Notes under the pieces: model-generated
What the model saw: the letters and a program-made list of their open reading frames with translations, nothing else
Database searches by the model: none
What the model was told of the DNA's origin: nothing
Part shown: positions 55,019 through 64,000 of the stretch, one piece after another
Layout: each line of letters opens with the position of its first letter
How positions within the stretch are numbered: the stretch's first letter is position 1
Assembly: GCA_000442125.1 (NCBI GenBank)
Contig: KE546965.1
Coordinates: 62,001 to 126,000, forward strand
From: Opeltia flavorubescens
Taxonomy: Eukaryota; Ascomycota; Lecanoromycetes; Teloschistales; Teloschistaceae
Length of the DNA stretch: 64,000 nucleotides
Reading direction: 5' to 3'
Made by a program: the position numbers and the translations under genes

Positions 55019-56761
55019 ATGTATACTCTGCTGGCCACATCCATTGCCTTCTGCCTCCTATCACATTCATTCGTCCACGCCCAAAATGCGCCCTCCAGAA
55101 CTTCTCCAGTTGGACCTCCCTACGCCCCCAAAGATCCTCCCTATAATGGATCACCGGAAGATTTCGCCACCTTCGCCAACGTACCTCTCTGGCCCTATCA
55201 GCGCTTCATAACCGAACCAGACTTCCACCCACCAGTCCTCGAGATCACGAAAAAGCCAGGCGCAACCGATGGCTTATTTGTATTCGCTCCCTTGCCTTTC
55301 ATACCAAACTACCCCGATCGCTTCGTCGGAGGCTTAGTCATGGATCAACACGGAAACCCAATCTGGCACTCCCCTCTCCAATTAATCGGGAACCTCGAAA
55401 TAAGCCAAGGAGTGCTAAAATATTGGACCGGAGGCGTAGGTGGAAATATGATCGACGCGCACGGTTTTGGAAGCGTTTTCGTCCTTGATAATAATTATAG
55501 CCAAGAAAGCGTGTACACTTTAAATGACGGGACTTTCAAATCAGGAGATAGCTTGCAAAATGCCCCTCAAACGTCCTACATCGATATCCATGAGAACCTG
55601 CTCACGGATCGGAATACTTTGCTTGTAACGGCTTACAACAGCACACCATGTAACCTCTCCTCCGTCGGCGGCCCCGAGGAAGGGTGGGTGCTCGACAGCT
55701 TGATTTACGAAGTCGATCGCTCCACGAATAAAACGCTCTTCCGATGGAGCTCGGTGGACCACCTCGCCGAACTCCCGCTCTCTCAATCCCACCAACTTAC
55801 TCGAAACGGCAGCATCATAGACGGATTGAACGCCACCCACCCGTGGGATTACTTCCTCACGAACGCCGTATACCCAGATGGCGACGACGGGTATATACTC
55901 TCTGTGCGACACTACTGGTCCATCATCCGCATAGATGCTCGAACAGGAAACGTAACCTGGGTCCTCAATGGGCAGAATGGCGGAGATTTTCTGCCGGCTA
56001 GAGGGCAAGATGAGGCAGACTTAAGATTTAGCTGGCAGCATTACGTGCGCTTGTCCTCTGGCTCTACTGCATCTGGTGCGTTGGCGATAACGCTGTTTAA
56101 TAATAATAATGACGGGCTGGATAACGGAACCGCTCCGTCCACCGGCTTAGAACTCGCTTTAAACTTGACCTCAAAGACTGTACAAACAGTTCGAAGACTC
56201 ATAGACCCTGATGACGTAATGTATGTGGATAGTCAGGGGACGTATCAAACCCTTCCAACAAATTCCTCTAAGGGTGGTAGTGGTAGTGGTGGAGGAGGGG
56301 GGAACGTGTTTCTGGCTTATGGCCAAATCCCCGTCTTCAAGGAGTTTGACGCAAGGGGAAGAGTGGTCATGACCGCTAGATTCGGCAACGATAATCAAGT
56401 CTCCTCTTACCGCTCCTCCCTAATCCCTTTATCTTCCTGGAGCGCCACTCCCTCTACGCCGCCAAAGTACGCAATCACGGTGCTTGCTGCTGGTGAAGAA
56501 GGGAATAGAAGTGGGAATGTGACGATAGTGAGTATGAGCTGGAATGGCGCGACGGGGGATGTGTATGATGGGTGGGTTGTTACCACAGCCGAGAGGGAGG
56601 GAAGGGGGAGGGGGAAGCAGAGAGTGGAGAGGAAGGTAAGGAGGACGGGGTTTGAGAGTAATTGTACGTTGGCTGAGGGGGTGGATGTGGGGGAGGGGAA
56701 TTTGACTGTGAGGGCGACGAAGAGGGGAGTGGTTGTTAGTGGGGTGGCTGTTTTGGTTTGA
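55019..56761 (+). CDS. Secreted arylsulfotransferase-family protein
   Basis: 580 residues with signal peptide (MYTLLATSIAFCLLSHSFVH, then AQNAPS). Conserved features of the fungal ASST (arylsulfotransferase, beta-propeller) family are PDRFVGGLVMDQHGNPIWHS, IDAHGFGSVFVLDNNYSQES, SYIDIHENLLTDRNTLLVTA, RWSSVDHLAELPLS, HPWDYFLTNAVYPDGDDGYI, GNVTWVLNGQNGGDFLP, FSWQHYVRL and FNNNNDGLDN. There are at least ten N-glycosylation sites. A Gly/Ser linker (GGSGSGGGGG) splits the last blade region; it is probably an insertion in a loop. Bacterial relatives transfer sulfate between phenols, but the fungal members are largely uncharacterised, so the activity is not assured. One long exon. Confidence 0.87.
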   Translation: MYTLLATSIAFCLLSHSFVHAQNAPSRTSPVGPPYAPKDPPYNGSPEDFATFANVPLWPYQRFITEPDFHPPVLEITKKPGATDGLFVFAPLPFIPNYPDRFVGGLVMDQHGNPIWHSPLQLIGNLEISQGVLKYWTGGVGGNMIDAHGFGSVFVLDNNYSQESVYTLNDGTFKSGDSLQNAPQTSYIDIHENLLTDRNTLLVTAYNSTPCNLSSVGGPEEGWVLDSLIYEVDRSTNKTLFRWSSVDHLAELPLSQSHQLTRNGSIIDGLNATHPWDYFLTNAVYPDGDDGYILSVRHYWSIIRIDARTGNVTWVLNGQNGGDFLPARGQDEADLRFSWQHYVRLSSGSTASGALAITLFNNNNDGLDNGTAPSTGLELALNLTSKTVQTVRRLIDPDDVMYVDSQGTYQTLPTNSSKGGSGSGGGGGNVFLAYGQIPVFKEFDARGRVVMTARFGNDNQVSSYRSSLIPLSSWSATPSTPPKYAITVLAAGEEGNRSGNVTIVSMSWNGATGDVYDGWVVTTAEREGRGRGKQRVERKVRRTGFESNCTLAEGVDVGEGNLTVRATKRGVVVSGVAVLV

Positions 56762-57792
56762 GGGACTTGGGGAGGGGTGGATTTGGAATGCGGGATAGGA
56801 GAGGGGGGAGAGGGGAGGGGGGGAGGGTTGTTGATAGTGGGGAGTGACGCATGCTGAGATTGTCGATATTATGTGAACAGTGTCTTTAGAAATTTAATCA
56901 GAATGGACGACGAAAGTAAATACAGCGAAGTAACGAATGAGAAGAACGATAAGAAAATGCTCCTTGCACTAAATGTGTAGAAAACGTTTTGTAGATTTGA
57001 AAAGATATACAACGCCCACAACGCTTCTCAATAAGCGACAGATGCTGACGTGTATTAAGGATACCGAATATGTAAACGAAAGTGCTTTTTAGTAGTGAGA
57101 TCTAAGAGAATGAATACACAAAGCTCGTTGCTCGTTCACTGAATGAAATGATACAACATATTCAAATAATTTCGAGGCAGAGGAGTATCCCAAAAGATTT
57201 AGTGTTTATCCCCCATGCTTATTTACTACGTTTTCCTTGATACTCTCTTTCTCTCGTATCACCATTCCCACCAATACATCGTCAAGGGTATCGATTTCAT
57301 CTTCTTGTTGTAATATACAAGGTAGATTGACTTCCCTTCCGTCTATCCTTCGTAATCGCTATCGATATCCCCTATCTCAAGCCCATCTAAGCTATTTAAT
57401 ATGACACGGACTGTTGTTCGCTATGCTGGTTTTCTTCGAATGAAGAGAAAGAGAAGATCAAAGAGAGAGGTGTAAATTATCCAGAACAAAATAAATCTTC
57501 CTCATCCTAAATCGAAAAATTCCATAATCTCTCTCTTTTCCTGTGCATAATCACTCGATATTTCTCATTCGATTAAGAAGCGCGAAAAAGATTTGGGGAT
57601 ATTGGTAGTCTCGTATCATCATCATATCTAACAAGAAAAATTCCCAATTTATGGAATCTAGGAAGTTGTTTGCTTTCTCCCTGACCTATATTCATTTTAT
57701 TTTCACCCGCCTCCTCCACCATCGAAGCCTTCTTTTTTTTTGCCAACAGCTATCTCTCCCAGCAAATCAATCTCGCTCTACCAAAACCCCTC
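56762..57792. other. Intergenic between converging genes, nothing recognised
   Basis: AT-rich, about 1 kb. It begins with a G-rich run (56765-56840). No coding frame was supported. Confidence 0.5.
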
Positions 57793-59747
57793 CTACAAAC
57801 AAACATTCCACTCCACGTTTTTTGCATGTTCTCGATGTTTAAACTCAACCTCAAACTTCCCCTCCGGGCTGCCGAGTTGAAGGGCCATATCTCTCATCTC
57901 CTGCTTCAGATCTCCCCAGCCCTTTTCCTTCCCCTTTGCTCCATCCCCTGCCCGCCCGCCCACCGGGATAAGCTCATACCTCATCACCACCAACGCAACC
58001 AGAACCGCAATCCCATCAACCGCAAACCACTTCCCCGGACAAATCGTCGCTCCGCCGCCGAAACCTCTGTATGCCGTCGTCGGTGCGACTTTACCGCCCC
58101 TTCCTTTTCCTTTCACTTTGGCGGCGACATCCGATCCCGCTGATGATGATCCGCGGTCTTTATCACTCTTCAGAAATCTCCGTTCATCAAACTCCTCAAC
58201 CCCCTCGCCCCAAACCTCCTTATCGAAATGGATGGCTCGGTTGGGAATGATGAGCATACTTCCCTTTTTTAGGTGGTATTGGTCTTGGAGGATAGTGTCG
58301 GCGCGGACGAAACGAGGTCCGATGCCTGTGGTGCGGAGGCGGATTGTTTCTTGGATGATGGATTGGAGGTTCACGGCTCCTGGAGAAGGGGTAGCGGGAT
58401 GCAGGAGTTTCGATAGTGAAAGCGATACTTTTCTTGTCTTCGTCTTGAGGGTCGTATTGCCGTCATCATTCTTGTCGTCTGCGTTATCGTCATCATCGCC
58501 ATCGTTCGTGATGAGAGCAGCCTCAACCGTCTCCCTCACGCGGTTGAGGAGAGATGGGTCGGAGTAGATCTGCACAATAGTCCAAAAAGTACTCGGAACC
58601 GTATTCGCAAGGATAGCAAGACCGTTTACACATTCCATCCTTGCCATATCTTCAATTTCGTGAAGGGAGGTTAGGTTGGCCATTCGGGCGCGCATGAGCG
58701 CTGATGGTTTTTCATCCTTATCTGCTTTTTCGGAATCGGAGTCGGAGGAAGTGGAGGGATTAGAGGAGTTATCGTGGTGCTTGAAATAAGATTTAAAAGC
58801 CTCGACGACAGTCTCCCGTCCGCGGTGGGCGGAGGGAGCGAGGATGTGAGAGTAAGGGAGGAGAAGCTTGTAGGAGTCGCGGGAGAATGCCCTAGGGAGC
58901 ATGGATCAGTAAGGGCGGGGATTATTTGAATAATTAAGAAGTGGGGAGAAAGGGAATAGCAATGATTTAAAAAAAAAAAAAAAGGAAAGGGTAACACGAA
59001 CCAGAATCCCTTCTCAACCCGCGGATCCTGATAAGGATTCCTCACCCCATAAACAGCATTAGTATGCGACACAGTAATCTCATGCATCACCCAATCCCAG
59101 AGATCCACCACCACTCTCCCTTCCCCCTCACCCCCCCTCACCATCTCATCAAAATCCCCCAAAGTCCCCAAACTCGTCCTCCCCGCCTCCAGCACCATCC
59201 CCTCAATCCCCTTCCCAGGAGCCATAGCATGATGAATCGCCCTCAAACCCTTCAGCCAAAAACTCTCCGGATCATCCCCCACACCCTCAGAAACCAGTTT
59301 ATGTGCTTCTGGCCGCAAGCCGGCGACGCGGCCTATGGCGCTGGCTTCGACGTGCCAGAAGGATATGAGGTTTGGTTTGCGCTCGATTGCTGTGAGGAGT
59401 TTGGGGGAGGTGATGAGGTAGAGCTGACCGGAGAGGATAGGGAGTTTGAGGATGGGGAAGGGGTGGCGGGTGCTATTGGTTTTGGGGTGTTAGTTCCCGT
59501 GCTGGTTATGATGTTGATTTTTGATTTTGGAGGGTACAGACCATAGCTGAGTATAATAATGGTTCTTATGAATGAGAATTCCGATAAGATGCCCGATATA
59601 AGGTATCGTTGATGAGATCTGTGGTGGCTCGCTTGCGGAGAGCTTCACCCTCAGAGAAGGGAAAAGCTTATGGCGTAGGCCTATACATGCCCATAAAATT
59701 GGGAGTAGAAGCGATACCCCGATAGCTCGCCATGTGCTGTCTGTCAT
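57793..59747 (-). CDS. Cytochrome P450, CYP7/CYP8-like (sterol 7-alpha-hydroxylase type)
   Basis: Three exons: 59747-59542, 59472-59002 and 58891-57793, with introns of 69 and 110 bp, 591 residues. An N-terminal membrane anchor (WRAIGVSLLLPILWACIGL) is followed by PPQISSTIPYIGHLIG. The I-helix has ANTVPSTFW, the variant seen in CYP7/CYP8 and related fungal enzymes instead of AGxxT. ExxR is ETIRLR, and the heme loop is FGGGATICPGKWFA with the Cys ligand. The protein is long because of low-complexity insertions: a Ser/Asp/Glu segment (SSNPSTSSDSDSEKADKDEK) after helix F/G and an Asp/Asn-rich one (DGDDDDNADDKNDDGN). Intron 2 holds a 15-base A run (58969-58983, T on the coding strand). Substrates are probably steroids or fatty-acid-like, by family. 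Confidence 0.87.
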
Positions 59748-60804
59748 GATTGACTTATGGGTGAATATGTGAACTGTATCCATCATTGCTTAAACAGGTT
59801 GTTGAAAGATTGTAAGTATTGGATTCTTCAGGAAGATAATTTTCTACCACAAAGGTCAGGGGGCCAGCTATACTTCCAATCTGTGAGGAGGTATGTTTAG
59901 GTGAAAGAGACCCTTGTCACCATAGCTCTGCCTGCCATGTGGCACAGCAATTTGCGTGTTTAGTGTATCGAATCGGACCAACCTCCTAGCCCCCTTCCCG
60001 TCCCGAACCTTAGCTGTACATACCCTGCATATGCAGATCCGGCACTTATGCTGTCAGAATCACACTATGCCTCACATATCTGTAAGATATGTTCCACCGA
60101 GATGGTGTCTCGCATAAGGCACAAATCGGCGTATTACTCTTTTTCAAAAATCCTATCAACCTGTTTCAGCTCCTGCAGATAAGACATAGCCTCCATGGTG
60201 CAACTGAATTTTGGCATTCGTAGGATCGGTTTACATTACCATCCACAAGCAAGAGGCACAGAAAACTCAATGTGATTTTCCTGGCGGATGATTGCGTAAG
60301 ACAAGCAGATAAGCATAAGCTGACATGCGGGAACTTGTCAGCTGGCACGGCAAGCACCCGAACCTTGTTGGCTGCAAGTGTTTTTCCAAGCCTTCGGTGT
60401 GATGCTGAGATTGGGAAAGCAAGTAATCTAGATCTGATACGTCTGGGGCTATTTGCTGAGCCATATGTACGTCAAGGGGAACAATGGCCACCAGCCTTCA
60501 TCATAGGTGCATCTCTTGAAGTCCAGCTCTCGGCCGTCCGAGCTTACTGAGACAGTAAGCTACATTTTACGAGGCTAAGCATTCCACGAAGAAGGTGTGA
60601 CAACCTTGTTGCGGTGAATGACAAGGCTGTATGGCCAGTGATAGGCAACAATGGCCCGCTCCGGTATTACTAGGAAGGGTAGTGATATCTGCTATGGAGT
60701 AATTGGAGCCCACCATTGCTCCGACTGTATTTAAACATTTGTAGGAGAATTCAAGTCCATGTGACCTGAGCTTCGAAGGGGCATCTGAGCTTCTAAGGGG
60801 CATC
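59748..60804. promoter_or_regulatory. Divergent promoter region between two P450 genes
   Basis: About 1.06 kb between the starts of two divergently transcribed P450s. No exon was supported. Shared regulation is possible, but no site could be assigned. Confidence 0.4.
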
Positions 60805-62969
60805 ATGATTCTCTTCACAGCATCAAGCGTCTTGCTCATCTTGCTCGAATGCTCATTATTGCGTTTGGCAGCTTACGCTTCTCGCCCTTCTTTCAAAGTA
60901 AAGGTAAGAGACAGAGACATACGAAAGGAAGCCCATGTTGATTAAACACAATACAGTCGTTCCTCGCCTCTTTCCCCGGCAACCTTTTTCAGAGACTCGA
61001 ACAACACAAGAATGGCTTGCTGTATCTTTTCGCCGGCGCCCAGATCATCGAGAAAGCTTATAAGCAGGTGAGTACGCAGTAGAGATTGGCAGGACAAACA
61101 CCGACTGAGACCGTCCATAGGCGCATGGAGAGAGCTTCACGATTCAAACGCCCGGAAAGCGACATGTGATGGTAACAGCCAAAACTCATATCAAAGAGCT
61201 GGGACAAGCGCCGCCGAGTCAACTCTCCTTACATGCAGTGGCCAAAGAAGTATGTATGACCAACATAGGTCTTTACACAATACATCTTTGCTTACGAGTC
61301 TCGTGTACAGTTCCTTCAACCTCGACACACAATGGCTGGCTTTGACTGGAAAAACCAGAGGGGATCAGATGGCACCGTCTTCGTCCGTGCTCTGCGAAGT
61401 CTCGGAACGGTCAACCTACCGAGAATATTGCCGTCTATAGAATCTGGTATTGCGGATCAGATTTTGCGAGAGCTGGAAGGACTTCGGTGCAACGACGGTA
61501 AGGAAAGATTCGATGTTCTGAAGCGAGGCTGATGGTCAACAGGTCATCGATTCGTGCCAGTCTTTGCAATGGTGAAAAACGTTGTGACACGAGCAGGCTG
61601 TATTGCGTTCTTTGGACCCGATTTTGGTAAGTCAGAGGCGTTCTGCCACCTCTTTTGCTTTGGACTGACGGTATATCAAGCCAAGAACAGGACATTCCTA
61701 GAGGCTGCCGCAGAGGTCGCAGACGAGGTCTTCATCGGAGCAGAATTCTTCAGGTTGTTGCCTGAATCTATCGCTGGGTAAGCCAACCCCCACAATAGCT
61801 CAGTAAGATATCTAAGACTCCAGTCTTATCACCAAGGTGTTCTCTCGAAACCACCGCAGGGCACGTGGAATGTTCGACATGCTACTTCCATTGATAGAGG
61901 AACGGCGACGAAGACGGAAGACCGAAAGCTTCTTCGCAGTAAGTCATTACAAAGACCATGAAACCACAGATTCTAATTCTTTGTGCTTAGAGAGACGTTA
62001 TTCAGGATCTCGTTGAAAGTGCACCAGCCGACTGGAGCGATTCTCGCTGCGTTCATGAGATCATCGCGCTTTGGATTGGTGCATTCGGCACCTTGGCACC
62101 GGTAATCGACCCCTTTCAGCGGAAAGTGAATCAACTCGATGATTGATGAATTCTAGGCAGCCACATATGCCGTGCTTGATCTGTATGCCCACACGGAGAA
62201 CATCGAGCCTCTACAAGATGAGTTGCAAGGACCAGCCTTCGCAGAATTTATGGCTACAGGCCAAGGTCTTCCACTTATGGATAGCTTCATCCAAGAGTCA
62301 ATGCGGCTGAGCATGACCGATTCCAGTAAGATTGAGTTCCACAGGTCTTCAGACTGAATAGCTGCTAAAGTACAATGAAGCTTCGGTTCAAAGGAAAGCG
62401 TTGAGTGACTTCACCTTCTCAGATGGCCTTCGCGTTTCGAAAGGCGAATGGGTGTGTGTGCCATGGCGGGCTATGATGCGTGATCCGCAGCGATTCAACG
62501 ATCCAAGCACATTCAGAGCATCCCGATTTCTCTCTTCCTCTAGTGCGGCTCAGCAAGCGCACAATCCAACACGACGAGCGCAAGTAACCGATTCCGGGGA
62601 CCATTGGCTTAGCTGGGGCACGGGCCGTATCAGATGGTAAGTTAACTCCAATGGCTGCGGCATTCCCAAACGTGCTTTTCCATCGACGATCTCCGAACAC
62701 TAACAATTTTGTTCAGCCCGGGCAGATTCTATGGAGTGGCAGTCATGAAATTGACACTGGCCCACTTGCTGCTATCGTACGACTGCGAATTAGAGCCTTA
62801 TTCGGGATCCAGATCATTTCATTGGCGGTCCGCCATACTTCCACGGTCAAGTCTGAAGATTAACATGAAAAACAAAGATTCGCGTCCGAAGAAACGTCCA
62901 GACAATCATCGAATCCAAACTCATGACTGTTGTTTCGAAACTGTGTATTCACGGATGGAAAGCATGTAG
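60805..62969 (+). CDS. Cytochrome P450, eleven exons (ent-kaurene-oxidase-like group)
   Basis: Exons 60805-60903, 60957-61067, 61121-61249, 61311-61497, 61543-61626, 61681-61777, 61824-61938, 61991-62101, 62157-62325, 62381-62636 and 62717-62969 give 536 residues. The N-terminus is a membrane anchor (MILFTASSVLLILLECSLLR). FLQPRHTMAGFDWKNQRG and RNHRRARGMFDMLLPLIEER are typical of the CYP68/CYP503-like group of fungal oxidases. The I-helix part is IGAFGTLAPAATYAVLDLY and lacks a plain AGxDT. ExxR is FIQESMRLS; the PERF region is FNDPSTFRASRF; the heme motif is WGTGRIRCPGRFYGVAVMK, completed by the last splice. All joins are in phase. I infer an oxidase of terpenoid or steroid-like substrates. 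It converges with the dehydrogenase next door, 97 bp away. Confidence 0.85.
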
Positions 62970-63066
62970 CATATGAAGCAATCAGCTAGATTTTCCAAGA
63001 ACATCCCTCTTACTCTGTAATGTAGCTTCTTGGTCACACTGTGCTCATACTCGCATTTAAATACTA

Positions 63067-64000
63067 TCATGCCTGCTTCTTGACCCTTAAATTAGACTTG
63101 TCGAGCTTCGCAGCCCAGCCCTGTTCGTCCAAACACCATTGAACTGCACGTTGAATGCCTTGCTTGAGATCCCCACGCGGTTGATAATTGAGCCTCTGTC
63201 TCGCCTTTTCAATCGAATATGTATGCTCATAGCATGCGAAGATGATCTCCTGCCTCGTGAACGTAGTAGGCATGAATTGGCCCAGAGTAAGCACCCAGTA
63301 GAGTAGTTCAATGATCAAGGCAATGGTAAAAGCCAGTCGAGGTGGAAGTCTAAAAGGCTTGAAATCTACCGGACGCTGCCAGCCCGCGGCCTCCCAGACG
63401 AGGTACGGATAGTCCCAGAATGTGTGTCGCACTCCGTCCGTGATGTTGAAAGCCTCACCATCAACTTTTGGCTGTGAACCATCGACACCGTTAATGCATC
63501 GGTCATACAGAGCAGTTGCAAGTAGGAGATGCGCATCGGCCGAATTTTCAACACTGACAAAGTCCCATTGATTCAAACCACCACCGAACATGACCCCCGT
63601 TTGGCCCTTCTCGAGGACTTTAAGACAGCCCGGGATGCCTAGAGAGTCTCTTTCACCATAGACCAAGGGTAGTCGAAGACTAGCTGTCAAGAAGATTTTA
63701 GACACGTTGTCGGTTGGAGTTGGATTATTGGCATCTAGCACCATTTTGTCGGCGATGGCTTTGCATCTCTCATATGGGTGCACCCAGTTATCATCAAGAT
63801 CGACCAAAGGGGCTGTTTCATCAAAGTTGACGTGGGAGTGGCCGCGAGCTATCGTGGTGGAAGAGGTGTAAATGAACACCTTGACCGATGGAGTGCTACG
63901 GGCAATGGCGAGCAAGGTGCGTGTTCCTCCTACAATACTTTCGTGGTGAGCTTTGACACGGCCTGTGGTCGAAGGCAGGCTCGCAGTGTGGATGATGATC
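63067..64000 (-). CDS. 3-beta-HSD / ERG26-like NAD(P)-dependent dehydrogenase, 5' part off window
   Basis: An open frame that reaches the window edge; about 311 codons are visible and the N-terminal NAD-binding loop lies beyond 64000. Visible features are FIYTSSTTIARG, the catalytic Y-x3-K (HPYERCKAIADKMVL), LRLPLVYGERDSLGIPG, FGGGLNQWDFVSVENSADAH, GEAFNITDGVRHTFWDY, and a membrane-associated helix LAFTIALIIELLYWVLTLGQ. These match 3-beta-hydroxysteroid dehydrogenase/isomerase and sterol-4-alpha-carboxylate 3-dehydrogenase (Erg26). The C-terminus has the YxxxQ... (LNYQPRGDLKQGIQRAVQWC) element common to the extended SDRs. It is more likely a cluster enzyme on a steroid or triterpenoid than the housekeeping Erg26, but this is inference. 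Confidence 0.85.
   Translation of the reverse strand, partial: IIIHTASLPSTTGRVKAHHESIVGGTRTLLAIARSTPSVKVFIYTSSTTIARGHSHVNFDETAPLVDLDDNWVHPYERCKAIADKMVLDANNPTPTDNVSKIFLTASLRLPLVYGERDSLGIPGCLKVLEKGQTGVMFGGGLNQWDFVSVENSADAHLLLATALYDRCINGVDGSQPKVDGEAFNITDGVRHTFWDYPYLVWEAAGWQRPVDFKPFRLPPRLAFTIALIIELLYWVLTLGQFMPTTFTRQEIIFACYEHTYSIEKARQRLNYQPRGDLKQGIQRAVQWCLDEQGWAAKLDKSNLRVKKQA

Noticed and set aside
58969-58983. 15-base A run as a possible poly-A tail of a retroposed copy
   Set aside because: It lies inside a P450 intron where it forms a pyrimidine tract on the coding strand; no flanking duplication or retroposed sequence is seen.
1-64000. CRISPR arrays, rRNA, tRNA genes, and transposon or virus-like elements
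   Set aside because: No regularly spaced identical repeats, no rRNA-like sequence, no transposase or reverse-transcriptase-like frame and no long terminal or inverted repeats were recognised by eye. tRNA genes could be overlooked without a structure search.

Overview
The window is nuclear DNA of a filamentous ascomycete (Pezizomycotina). Genes have several short introns (mostly 43-140 bp) with gt...ag ends and CTAAC/CTGAC-like branch points. The gene content is typical of fungi: HET-domain proteins, a Zn2Cys6 regulator, secretory lipase, arylsulfotransferase, P450s, a urea symporter and an Mss116-type helicase. The mix of HET-like, ULD-like and NLR-like families suggests Leotiomycetes/Helotiales, which is an inference. 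Six isolated N bases (6108, 9501, 14646, 18495, 40208, 50451) point to a draft assembly.

Layout. 0.8-2.4 kb: a decayed membrane-anchored fucose-lectin-like gene. 3-8 kb: a HET protein, a GFA/CENP-V protein and an unknown secreted protein. 8.7-11.4 kb: five tandem copies, about 0.65 kb apart, of a 32-37 residue Cys-rich microprotein gene; one copy carries a stop. 11.8-15.6 kb: two tandem paralogues with a C-terminal ubiquitin-like domain, duplicated together with their upstream region. 16.7-24.4 kb: a two-exon HET-like protein with membrane helices, a Zn2Cys6 factor, and a DUF2306 membrane protein. 25-29.5 kb: two facing paralogues of an unknown family around a doubtful gene. 30-32.3 kb: a DUR3-type urea transporter.

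33-46 kb looks like fungal self/non-self recognition territory. It holds a HET-E-like protein, a protein combining an NLR-type helical N-terminus, a degenerate kinase and a ZZ finger, a gene remnant, and a head-to-head pair of GIMAP/AIG1-like GTPases, one ending in ZZ fingers and the other in a long coiled coil. A DUF1772-like membrane protein lies among them.

46-57 kb holds mostly housekeeping or secreted functions: a WW-domain protein, a secretory lipase, a tubby-like protein, a mitochondrial DEAD-box helicase and an arylsulfotransferase. 57.8-64 kb carries a CYP7/8-like P450, a second eleven-exon P450 and, convergent with it, a 3-beta-HSD/ERG26-like dehydrogenase running off the window. 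These three may act on a common sterol or terpenoid substrate.

Exon joins were built by hand from frame and splice signals, so they are predictions. The microprotein array is the most striking structure, because its genes are too short for ordinary gene prediction.
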